64,000 nt of DNA from Betaproteobacteria bacterium (GTDB lineage Bacteria > Pseudomonadota > Gammaproteobacteria > Burkholderiales > Rhodocyclaceae): positions 393,501 through 457,500 of the forward strand of contig JADJXY010000001.1 of assembly GCA_016720065.1 (NCBI GenBank). The letters are read 5' to 3'. Shown here piece by piece: positions 7,303 through 14,380 of this stretch (position 1 is its first letter; every line of letters starts with the position of its first letter). Made by a program: the position numbers and the translations under genes. The notes beneath the pieces are model-generated. The model worked only from the letters and a program-made list of their open reading frames with translations, did not search any database and was not told the origin of the DNA.

Positions 7303-9012
7303 ATGCCGGCACCGCAGAAGGTTCGCCTCGGCGATCTGTTGATTGAGCAAGGCCTGCTCACGGAGGAGCAGCTCAAACTCGCCCTCGACCGGCAGCGGGC
7401 CACCGGGCGCAAGCTGGGACGCATTTTCGTCGAAAGCGGCTATGTGACGGAAGAGGGCATCTCTCAGGCCCTGGCGCGACAGTTGCGCATTCCCTTCCTC
7501 GATCTGCGCAGTTTTACGCCCAAGCCGGACCTCATCCGACTGCTTCCCGAAGCCCAGGCCCGCCGCTTCCGCGCCCTGGTGCTGGATGAGCCGGGCTCCG
7601 GCCTTCTGCGGGTAGGCCTGTCCGACCCCACCGACCTGCAGGCCTACGACGAGATCAGCCGGGTGGTCAAACGCGAGATCGAACTCGCCGTGGTGACCGA
7701 ATCGCAACTGCTGGCCATGATCGACCGGGTCTATCACCGGGGCGAGCAGATCACCGGTCTGGCCAAGGAACTGACCGCGGAACTGGGCGACGTGCCGGTG
7801 GAGTTCGGCGACCTCCTGGGCCTCACCCAGGGGGCCGAGGACGCCCCGGTGGTCAAGCTGTTGCAGACCGTGTTCGAGGAAGCCATGCGCCTGCGGGCCT
7901 CGGACATCCACGTCGAACCCCAGGAAAAGGGGCTGCGCATCCGCTTCCGCATCGACGGCGTGCTGCACGTGCAGACCGAGGCGGACGCCAAGATCGCCAG
8001 CGCCGTCACCCTGCGCCTCAAGCTCATGTCGGGCCTCGACATTTCGGAAAAACGCCTGCCCCAGGACGGCCGCTTCAATATCAAGGTGCGTGGCACCCCG
8101 GTGGATGTGCGCATATCGACCCTGCCCGGCCAGTACGGCGAGTCGGTGGTCATGCGGCTGCTCAACCAGAACACCGGCCTCTTGTCCCTGGACCGCATCG
8201 GCATGGCGCCGCGGGTGCTGGAGCGCTTCCGTCATGCCCTCACCCGGCCCAGCGGCATGGTCCTGGTCACCGGCCCCACGGGTTCCGGCAAGACCACCAC
8301 CCTCTACGCCGCCCTGAACGAGTTGAACAGCACGGAAAAGAAGGTCATCACCGTGGAAGACCCGGTGGAGTACCGTCTTCCCGGCCTCAACCAGGTGCAG
8401 GTACACGAAAAGATCGACCTCACCTTTTCCCGCGTCCTGCGCACCGTGCTGCGCCAGGATCCGGACATCGTCCTCATCGGCGAAATGCGCGACCAGGAGA
8501 CGGCGGAAATCGGCATGCGGGCCGCCATGACCGGCCACCTGGTGCTGTCCACCCTGCACACCAACGACGCCATCACCACGCCCATCCGCCTCCTGGACAT
8601 GGGCGTGCCGCGCTACATGGTCGCCCTCTCGGTGCATATGGTCCTGGCGCAGCGGCTGGTGCGGCTCATTTGCGGCAATTGCAAGGAGGCCTACACGCCG
8701 ACCCCGGGCGAGCACGAATGGCTGCGCTACGAACTGGGCGATGGCGTCGATGCCCGCTCCTACGTCCACGGCCGCGGCTGTAGCCATTGCAGCGGCACCG
8801 GCTACCAGGGGCGCATCGGCGTGTATGAGTTCCTGGAAATGAGCAGCGAACTGGTCGAGGCCCTCAATCACGAAGACCCCGGCGTCTTCATGCAGGCCGC
8901 CCGCCGCCAGATGGCCGGCGAAACCCTGCGGCGCGACGCGGTGCGCCTGGTGGTCGAAGGCCGCACCACGGTGGCCGAAGCCATGCGTATCAGCAACCAG
9001 TTCGAGGACTGA
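7303..9012 (+). CDS. mshE: MSHA pilus assembly ATPase MshE (c-di-GMP-binding GspE/PilB family)
   Basis: A 569-residue cytoplasmic hexameric ATPase that powers pilin assembly. The N-terminal MshEN domain has the RLGDLLIEQGLL...LALDRQ and KLGRIFVESGYV...ALARQL repeats that bind cyclic di-GMP in MshE. The ATPase core carries Walker A 'GPTGSGKTTT' (about residue 324), the Asp box, and Walker B 'DIVLIGEMRD' (about 387). A tetracysteine zinc motif is present ('CGNCKEAY', 'CSHCSGTGY'). The ATG at 7303 follows a strong GGAGGAGG ribosome binding site. It is the first gene of the MSHA cluster. Confidence 0.92.
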   Translation: MPAPQKVRLGDLLIEQGLLTEEQLKLALDRQRATGRKLGRIFVESGYVTEEGISQALARQLRIPFLDLRSFTPKPDLIRLLPEAQARRFRALVLDEPGSGLLRVGLSDPTDLQAYDEISRVVKREIELAVVTESQLLAMIDRVYHRGEQITGLAKELTAELGDVPVEFGDLLGLTQGAEDAPVVKLLQTVFEEAMRLRASDIHVEPQEKGLRIRFRIDGVLHVQTEADAKIASAVTLRLKLMSGLDISEKRLPQDGRFNIKVRGTPVDVRISTLPGQYGESVVMRLLNQNTGLLSLDRIGMAPRVLERFRHALTRPSGMVLVTGPTGSGKTTTLYAALNELNSTEKKVITVEDPVEYRLPGLNQVQVHEKIDLTFSRVLRTVLRQDPDIVLIGEMRDQETAEIGMRAAMTGHLVLSTLHTNDAITTPIRLLDMGVPRYMVALSVHMVLAQRLVRLICGNCKEAYTPTPGEHEWLRYELGDGVDARSYVHGRGCSHCSGTGYQGRIGVYEFLEMSSELVEALNHEDPGVFMQAARRQMAGETLRRDAVRLVVEGRTTVAEAMRISNQFED

Positions 9013-9133
9013 GAGGCTGTGAAAATTCCCTTCGCCCCCGTTCACGCGCGCCCCGGAAAAGGGCAGGCGCTGACGCCCGCCCCCCGCGCCTCCCTGGCCG
9101 CCGCCGGCCGTCCCCGCCGGCAGGAGGCCTGAC

Positions 9134-10348
9134 ATGCCCCGCTACGCCTACCGCGGCCGCCGGGGCGGCGACGCCGTGCAGGGCGTGCTGGAAGGTGCAA
9201 GCGCCGCGGCGGTCGCCGAATTGCTCCAGGGCCAGGGGGTCGTTCCCCTCGACATATCCGAGAGCGCCGACGTGGGCGCCGGGTTCGAGATCAACCTCTT
9301 CAAGCCCCAGGTCGGACACCTGGACCTGCTGCTCTTCTCGCGCCAGATCCACACCCTGCTCAAGGCCGGCGTGCCCATCATGCGGGCCCTCAACGGCTTG
9401 CAGGAATCGGCCATCAACCCGGCCATGAAGGACGTCATCAAGGACGTGCGCGAAAGCCTGGAAGCGGGCCGCGAGCTGTCGCTGTCCCTCGGCCGCCACC
9501 CCAAGGTCTTTTCCCCCTTCTACCTTTCCATGGTGCGGGTGGGCGAATCCACCGGGCTCTTGGAGGAGGTCTTCTTCCGGCTCTTCGAGCACCTGGAGTT
9601 CGAGCGCTTCATGCGGGAGCAGGTCAAGTCCGCCCTGCGCTACCCCATGTTCGTCGTCATCGCCATGGCGGCGGCCATCGTCATCATCAACCTCTTCGTC
9701 ATCCCGGCCTTCGCCAAGGTGTTCAAGGGCTTCGGGGCCGAACTGCCCCTCATGACCCGCATGCTCATCGGCTTTTCCGACTTCATGGTCGCCTGGTGGC
9801 CGGCCCTGCTGTTGGGGCTGGTGGCGGGGGCCTTCGCCTTCCGTACCTGGGTACGCACCGACGCCGGCCGTTACCGCTGGGAAGCCATGACCCTGCGCTT
9901 TCCCATCGCCGGCAAGATTCTGCGCAAGGCCGCCCTGGCCCGCTTCGCGCGCAGCTTCGCCCTGGGCACCCGCAGCGGCGTGCCGGTCATGCAGGCCCTG
10001 GCCAATTCCGCCCAGACCGTCGACAACAGCTACATCGCCCAGCGCATCGACGGCATGCGCGACAGCGTCGAGCGGGGCGAAAGCGTGCTCAGGGCCGGCA
10101 TCGCCACCGGCATCTTCACGCCCGTCGTGCTGCAGATGATCGCCGTGGGCGAGGAATCCGGCGCCCTCGACGACATGATGGAAGAAATCGGCCAGATGTA
10201 TCAGGCCGAAGTCGAATACGAACTGAAGACCCTCGGTCAGCAGATCGAGCCCATCCTCATCGTCAGCCTGGGCATCCTCGTCCTCATCCTCGCCCTGGGC
10301 GTCTTCCTGCCCATGTGGGATCTGGGCAAGGCCGCCTTCAAGAAGTAG
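9134..10348 (+). CDS. mshG: MSHA inner-membrane platform protein MshG
   Basis: 404 residues of the GspF/PilC family, the membrane platform that couples the ATPase to pilin polymerisation. It has two T2SSF domains (about residues 70-195 and 270-395), each beginning with the 'FSRQIHTLLKAGVPIMRAL' / 'FARSFALGTRSGVPVMQAL' repeat. There are three hydrophobic segments near residues 170-195, 215-235 and 375-400. A 121-bp GC-rich spacer without a gene separates it from mshE. Confidence 0.92.
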   Translation: MPRYAYRGRRGGDAVQGVLEGASAAAVAELLQGQGVVPLDISESADVGAGFEINLFKPQVGHLDLLLFSRQIHTLLKAGVPIMRALNGLQESAINPAMKDVIKDVRESLEAGRELSLSLGRHPKVFSPFYLSMVRVGESTGLLEEVFFRLFEHLEFERFMREQVKSALRYPMFVVIAMAAAIVIINLFVIPAFAKVFKGFGAELPLMTRMLIGFSDFMVAWWPALLLGLVAGAFAFRTWVRTDAGRYRWEAMTLRFPIAGKILRKAALARFARSFALGTRSGVPVMQALANSAQTVDNSYIAQRIDGMRDSVERGESVLRAGIATGIFTPVVLQMIAVGEESGALDDMMEEIGQMYQAEVEYELKTLGQQIEPILIVSLGILVLILALGVFLPMWDLGKAAFKK

Positions 10349-10356
10349 GCCCGGCC

Positions 10357-10869
10357 ATGCCCCGCAAGCCCCCCGCGCCCGGCTTCACCCTCATCGAACT
10401 CATCGTCGTCGTCGCTGTGGTGGCGGTCCTGGTGGGGGTCGGGGCCAACCGTCTGGCGGGCTACCAGGAGGCGGCGGAAGCCGCGGCGGCGGAAAGCAGC
10501 TTCATCACCCTGCGCGGCGCCCTGCATATCCGTTCGGCCGAACTCATCGCCGCCAACCGCTGGGACGAACTGCGCCGCCTCGCCGCCCGCAACCCCTTCG
10601 ACATCCTGGAGCAAAAGCCCGCCAGCTACGCCGGCCTCCTCGACGGCGCGGCGGCCCCCGGGCGCTGGTACTACGACGGCCGGGAAGGCGCCGTGGTGTA
10701 CAAAGTGCAGCGGGACGAACACTTCGGCCCCCCGGCGGCGGGCGGAGAAATGCGCTTCGCCGTCGTGGGCCGCAACACCGCCGGGCAGGCGGTCAGCGGC
10801 GAAGGCGTCGCCTACGTCACCCTCCAGGCCCGCGGCGAATACCGCTGGTACGACCGTGTCATCCGTTAG
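10357..10869 (+). CDS. Type IV prepilin-like protein in the mshF/mshB position
   Basis: 170 residues. A short positively charged leader ends in Gly, followed by the class III cleavage motif 'GFTLIELIVVVAVVAVLV' with Glu at position +5. The globular part has no Cys pair. It lies 8 bp after mshG and before the major-pilin-like genes, where MSHA loci carry mshF and mshB. I cannot decide between these two names. It is probably a minor pilin or assembly factor. Confidence 0.75.
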   Translation: MPRKPPAPGFTLIELIVVVAVVAVLVGVGANRLAGYQEAAEAAAAESSFITLRGALHIRSAELIAANRWDELRRLAARNPFDILEQKPASYAGLLDGAAAPGRWYYDGREGAVVYKVQRDEHFGPPAAGGEMRFAVVGRNTAGQAVSGEGVAYVTLQARGEYRWYDRVIR

Positions 10870-10883
10870 GAGTCCCCCATGCC

Positions 10884-10911
10884 TTGCCCAAACCCTTACC
10901 TTTGTTATAGT
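10884..10911 (+). promoter_or_regulatory. Putative sigma-70 promoter for the pilin genes
   Basis: TTGCCC (10884-10889), a 16-bp spacer, then TATAGT (10906-10911) lie about 58 bp before the pilin ATG at 10969. An internal promoter here would let the major pilins be expressed more strongly than the assembly genes. Confidence 0.5.
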
Positions 10912-10968
10912 GCCTCAGGTTTTGCCCGAGGCGGCCGTAAACCCTCGTCATCCCCCGGAGGAAATCCG

Positions 10969-11484
10969 ATGCCCTTGCGCTCCCGTGGCTTCACCCTCAT
11001 CGAACTGATCGTCGTCATCATCATCCTCGGCATCCTCGCCGCCGTGGCCCTGCCGCGCTTCGTCGATCTCCAGGTCCAGGCCCGCCAGGCCAAGCTGCAG
11101 GGCGCCGTGGGTGCGGTGCGCTCCGGGTCGGTACTCTTCCACGCCCAATGCCTCGCCACCCTGGGGGGGCCCACACCGCCCCCCAACTGCAATTCGCTCA
11201 CCATGGAAGGGGCCACGGTCACCGGCGTGAATCAATACCCCAGCGCAGATGCTTCGGGCATCGTGCGCGCGGCGGGGCTCAACGCGGGCGCCGCGGGCAG
11301 CGGGGTCGATTACGAGACCACCGGCGGGGGCGGCGGCTCGGGTTCCGTGCTCACCATCGCCGTGCCCACCCCCACCAGCGGCTCCTGCCAATTCACCTAC
11401 ACCGCCGCCACCCTTTCGGGAACCCAGGTGGTCGCCCCCGTGGTGACCCTCTCGGGCACCGGCACTTCGACCAATTGCAACTGA
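10969..11484 (+). CDS. MSHA-type major pilin-like prepilin (first copy)
   Basis: 171 residues: leader 'MPLRSRG', then 'FTLIELIVVIIILGILAAVALPRFVDL', a full N-terminal pilin helix given here as residues 8-34. Downstream are two Cys near the middle ('AQCLATLGG', 'NCNSLTM') and two near the end ('SCQFTY', 'TNCN') that can form the D-loop disulfide. The C-terminal half is rich in Gly, Ser and Thr, including a Gly-rich run near residue 120. A GGAGGAAA ribosome binding site sits directly before the ATG. Its twin follows 31 bp later. Confidence 0.85.
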   Translation: MPLRSRGFTLIELIVVIIILGILAAVALPRFVDLQVQARQAKLQGAVGAVRSGSVLFHAQCLATLGGPTPPPNCNSLTMEGATVTGVNQYPSADASGIVRAAGLNAGAAGSGVDYETTGGGGGSGSVLTIAVPTPTSGSCQFTYTAATLSGTQVVAPVVTLSGTGTSTNCN

Positions 11485-11515
11485 TCTTCAGCGTTTTTTC
11501 GGAAAGGACCACACC

Positions 11516-11953
11516 ATGAACAAAGCACGCGGTTTCACCCTCATCGAACTCATCGTCGTCATCGTCATCCTCGGCATCCTGGCGGCGACGGCCCTGCCCA
11601 AGTTCGTCGACCTGAGTTCCGATGCCCGCACCGGCGTCATGAAGGGCGTCGAAGCGTCCATGCGTGGCGCCAATACCATGCTGTACGGCAAGGCGGCCTC
11701 CCAGAACAAGCTCTCCGGAACCCAGACCATTTCCGCCACCAGCACGATCAGCGTGGGCATCACCAACGGCTACGCCACCGACACCACCGAACTGGCCAGG
11801 GTCATGGACCTGTCCCCCTCGGGCGATTTCAACAATACCGGATCGGCGATCCAGCACAACGGCGCGACCACCATCGCCAGTTGCCAAGTGGCCTATACGG
11901 CTGCCGGTGCGGGAGGTACGCCGGGCTATACGACCACGACAAGCGGTTGCTGA
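11516..11953 (+). CDS. mshA: MSHA-type major pilin (second copy)
   Basis: 145 residues with leader 'MNKARG' and the cleavage/assembly motif 'FTLIELIVVIVILGILAA'. The mature protein is about 139 residues, the size usual for MshA, with the body 'FVDLSSDARTGVMKGVEASM' typical of MSHA pilins and two C-terminal Cys ('ASCQVAY', 'TSGC'). A ribosome binding site (GGAAAGGA) precedes the ATG. Which of the two tandem copies is the main subunit cannot be decided from sequence alone. Confidence 0.87.
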   Translation: MNKARGFTLIELIVVIVILGILAATALPKFVDLSSDARTGVMKGVEASMRGANTMLYGKAASQNKLSGTQTISATSTISVGITNGYATDTTELARVMDLSPSGDFNNTGSAIQHNGATTIASCQVAYTAAGAGGTPGYTTTTSGC

Positions 11954-12057
11954 TCCGGGGTTTCGTGCGCCTGAGCGGGGGTGCCGCCCGGTCGGCCTGT
12001 GCCCCCGCTAGCGCCCACAGGCCCTTTGGAATCGTCGCAGCCCCGTCTGCCCTGGCC

Positions 12058-12507
12058 ATGCAGCGCGGTTTCACCCTGACTGAACTGGTGGTGACAATCG
12101 TCATCGCCGGCATCCTGGCGGCGGTGGCCCTGCCGCGCTTCTTTGGCGATACCGGCTTCGAAGCGCGCCAGTTCCGTGACGAGACCGTCGCCGCCCTGCG
12201 CCTGGCGCAGAAGTCCGCCATCGCCGCCCGGCGCACGGTGTGCGCCAGCTTTTCCGCTTCCCAGGTGGATTTCCGCATTTCCAGCGCCCAGGGGGCCGCG
12301 GATTGCTCCACCGGCACCGCCCTGGGGGATCCGGCCGGGGGGGGCGATCTTTCCGTCAGCGCGCCTTCCGGGGTGAGCTTTTCCCCCGTTCCGGCGGCCC
12401 TGGTCTTCGATTCCGCCGGGCGGCCGGGGGCGGCGGCGAGCCTCACCGTGGCCGGCCTGGAAAGCCTGCCGGTCGCCGTGGAGGCGGAAACGGGCTATGT
12501 GCATTGA
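12058..12507 (+). CDS. mshC: MSHA minor pilin MshC
   Basis: 149 residues: very short leader 'MQRG', then 'FTLTELVVTIVIAGILAAVALP'. The 'FRDETVAALRLAQKSAIAARR' segment (residues about 41-61) resembles GspH/FimT-type minor pilins, to which MshC belongs. The reading frame is open for 59 codons upstream, but the pilin leader fixes the ATG at 12058. It overlaps mshD by 11 bases. Confidence 0.85.
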   Translation: MQRGFTLTELVVTIVIAGILAAVALPRFFGDTGFEARQFRDETVAALRLAQKSAIAARRTVCASFSASQVDFRISSAQGAADCSTGTALGDPAGGGDLSVSAPSGVSFSPVPAALVFDSAGRPGAAASLTVAGLESLPVAVEAETGYVH

Positions 12508-13093
12508 GCCCCGCCGGCCCATGGCCGGCGTCACCCTCATCGAGCAGATCGTGTTCATCGTCATCGTCAGCGTGGGGGTGATCGGCGTGCTGTCCACCCT
12601 GGGGCCGGCGCTGCGCTTTTCCGCCGACCCCCAGGTCAGGAAGCAGCAACTGGCAGTGGCCGAAGCGGTGCTGGCCGAAATCCTGCACCAGCCCTTCACC
12701 TACTGCGATCCGGACGACGCCAACGCCTCCACCGCGACCCTGTCCGGCACCTCGCCCACCTGCGCCAGCACCGACCAGGACAACGGCGGCGGTGTCCTGG
12801 TCCCCATTCCCTCCGGCGAGACGCGCAGCGCCACCGCTCCCGGCGCCATGTTCGACAACGTGGCCGACTACGCCGGTTACACCCAGAGCAACGTCACCGA
12901 CCTCAACGGCGGCAATGCCGTGAGCGGCCTGGACGTGAGCGTCGCGGTCAGCCGCATCGGCGCCGCCTACAGCGCCGGGGGCAGTCCCCTGCCGGCGGGG
13001 GCGGCCTTGAAGATCGACGTGACGGTCAGCGGCGGCGGTGCCGAAGCCCTGACCCTGAGCGGCTACCGCTTCCGCTATGCGCCCCTGTACTGA
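12497..13093 (+). CDS. mshD: MSHA minor pilin MshD
   Basis: 198 residues with leader 'MCIEPRRPMAG' and pilin motif 'VTLIEQIVFIVIVSVGVIG' (Glu at +5 conserved). Following 'QQLAVAEAVLAEILHQPFTYCDPDD' (residues about 52-76) is a hallmark of MshD-type proteins, with a Cys pair in the adjacent loop ('TYCDP', 'PTCAS'). It overlaps both its neighbours, which suggests coupled translation of the minor-pilin set. Confidence 0.87.
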   Translation: MCIEPRRPMAGVTLIEQIVFIVIVSVGVIGVLSTLGPALRFSADPQVRKQQLAVAEAVLAEILHQPFTYCDPDDANASTATLSGTSPTCASTDQDNGGGVLVPIPSGETRSATAPGAMFDNVADYAGYTQSNVTDLNGGNAVSGLDVSVAVSRIGAAYSAGGSPLPAGAALKIDVTVSGGGAEALTLSGYRFRYAPLY

Positions 13094-13901
13094 TTCCCGC
13101 GCTGCCGGCGGCTTCACCCTGGTGGAGATGATCGTCTCCATCGTGGTGGCCGGGGTGCTGCTCGCCCTGGTGGGCATGTTCGGGCGCTGGCAGATCCAGT
13201 CCTATTTCGACCTTGCCAGCCGTGCCGCCCTCACCGACGCGGCCGACACCGCCGTGCGCCGCATCAGCCGGGAACTCCAGACGGCCCTGCCCAACAGCGT
13301 GCGGGCCAGCGGCAACTATCTCGAATACATTCCCATCAGGGACGCCGGCCGCTACCGCGCCGAGAGTGACGGGAGCGGCAGCGTCTTCCCCCTCGATTTC
13401 GGCAGCACCGCCAGCGCCAGCAAGTTCGACGTCCTGGGACCGACGGTGGCCATCGCCAGCGGCGACCAGGTGGTCGTCTACAACCTGGGCCTGCCCGGTT
13501 CCGACGCCTACGCCGGCGCCCCCAACAACCGCCGCACGCCGAGCACCACGGGTGGCGCCCTGAGCCAGGTGGAGTCCGCCACCGCCTTCGCCTTCCCCTA
13601 CGCTTCGCCGGCCAACCGCTTTCAGGTGGTGGGCAATCCGGTGAGTTTCGAATGCGACCCCGGCGCCGGCGTCATCCGCCGCTACGGCGGCTACGGCTTC
13701 CTGCCCAGCCAGCCGGTGGCCGCCGCCACCATGGCCGCCGGCTCCAGCACGCTTCTGGTGGCCCAGGTGGCGGCCTGCTCCTTCGCCTACGAACCCGGCG
13801 CCAGCCAGCGCAACGGTATCGTCACCGTGCGCCTCACGCTTTCGGCCAACGACGAGACGGTGCAGGTGCTCAACCAGGTGGAAATCCTCAACACGCCATG
13901 A
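13077..13901 (+). CDS. mshO: MSHA minor pilin MshO
   Basis: 274 residues. Leader 'MRPCTDSRAAGG' precedes 'FTLVEMIVSIVVAGVLLALVG'. The next helix 'AADTAVRRISRELQTALPNSVR' is of the PulJ/GspJ type found in MshO. The large C-terminal domain contains a Cys pair ('FECDPG', 'AACSFAYEPG'). It overlaps mshD by 17 bases and mshP by 4 (ATGA). Confidence 0.87.
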   Translation: MRPCTDSRAAGGFTLVEMIVSIVVAGVLLALVGMFGRWQIQSYFDLASRAALTDAADTAVRRISRELQTALPNSVRASGNYLEYIPIRDAGRYRAESDGSGSVFPLDFGSTASASKFDVLGPTVAIASGDQVVVYNLGLPGSDAYAGAPNNRRTPSTTGGALSQVESATAFAFPYASPANRFQVVGNPVSFECDPGAGVIRRYGGYGFLPSQPVAAATMAAGSSTLLVAQVAACSFAYEPGASQRNGIVTVRLTLSANDETVQVLNQVEILNTP

Positions 13902-14380
13902 TCCACGGCCCTTCCTCCCCCCCGCGGGCCCAGCGCGGCGTGTCCATCCTGACCGCCATCTTTCTGCTCCTGCTCTTCGGGCTCCTCGCCGCCCTCATGG
14001 CCAGGGTCATTTCGGCCAGCCACGCCACCGCGGCGGAGGATCTGATCGGCGCCCGCAGCTATCAGGCGGCGCGCGGCGGCGTCGAATGGGGGCTCTACCA
14101 GGTGCTCGACCCCAGCAACGCGACGGCAACGGCGCCTAGCGCCGCGCTGCCCGCGTGCTTCGCCAACGGCACCGTGCTCAGCGGCCTCGGCGCGAGCGTG
14201 ACGGTCGATTGCACCGCCTACGGCCCCTTTACGGAAGGCAGCAAGGCCATCCGCATCTACCGCATCACCGCCACGGCCACCAGCCCCGGCCCCGGTGGGA
14301 TCAGCGTCGAGCGCCGGGTCGAGGTCACTACCGAGAAGTGCCGCGATGGGGCGAGCAGCACGGCACCCTATGCGTGTTGA
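13898..14380 (+). CDS. mshP: MSHA biogenesis protein MshP (PilX-like)
   Basis: 160 residues with an N-terminal transmembrane segment in a non-canonical leader context ('QRGVSILTAIFLLLLFGLLA'), lacking the usual +5 Glu. This is normal for MshP/PilX-class minor pilins. 'ARSYQAARGGVEWGLYQVL' matches the family. Three Cys are in the C-terminal half. The start overlaps the mshO stop. Confidence 0.82.
   Translation: MIHGPSSPPRAQRGVSILTAIFLLLLFGLLAALMARVISASHATAAEDLIGARSYQAARGGVEWGLYQVLDPSNATATAPSAALPACFANGTVLSGLGASVTVDCTAYGPFTEGSKAIRIYRITATATSPGPGGISVERRVEVTTEKCRDGASSTAPYAC

Noticed and set aside
7255..9135. A 626-codon minus-strand frame across mshE
   Set aside because: Antisense shadow of a strongly conserved ATPase. 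Composition (His, Gly, Ala) is typical for such shadows. The same holds for long frames at 19903-21912, 24622-26328 and 37846-39873.
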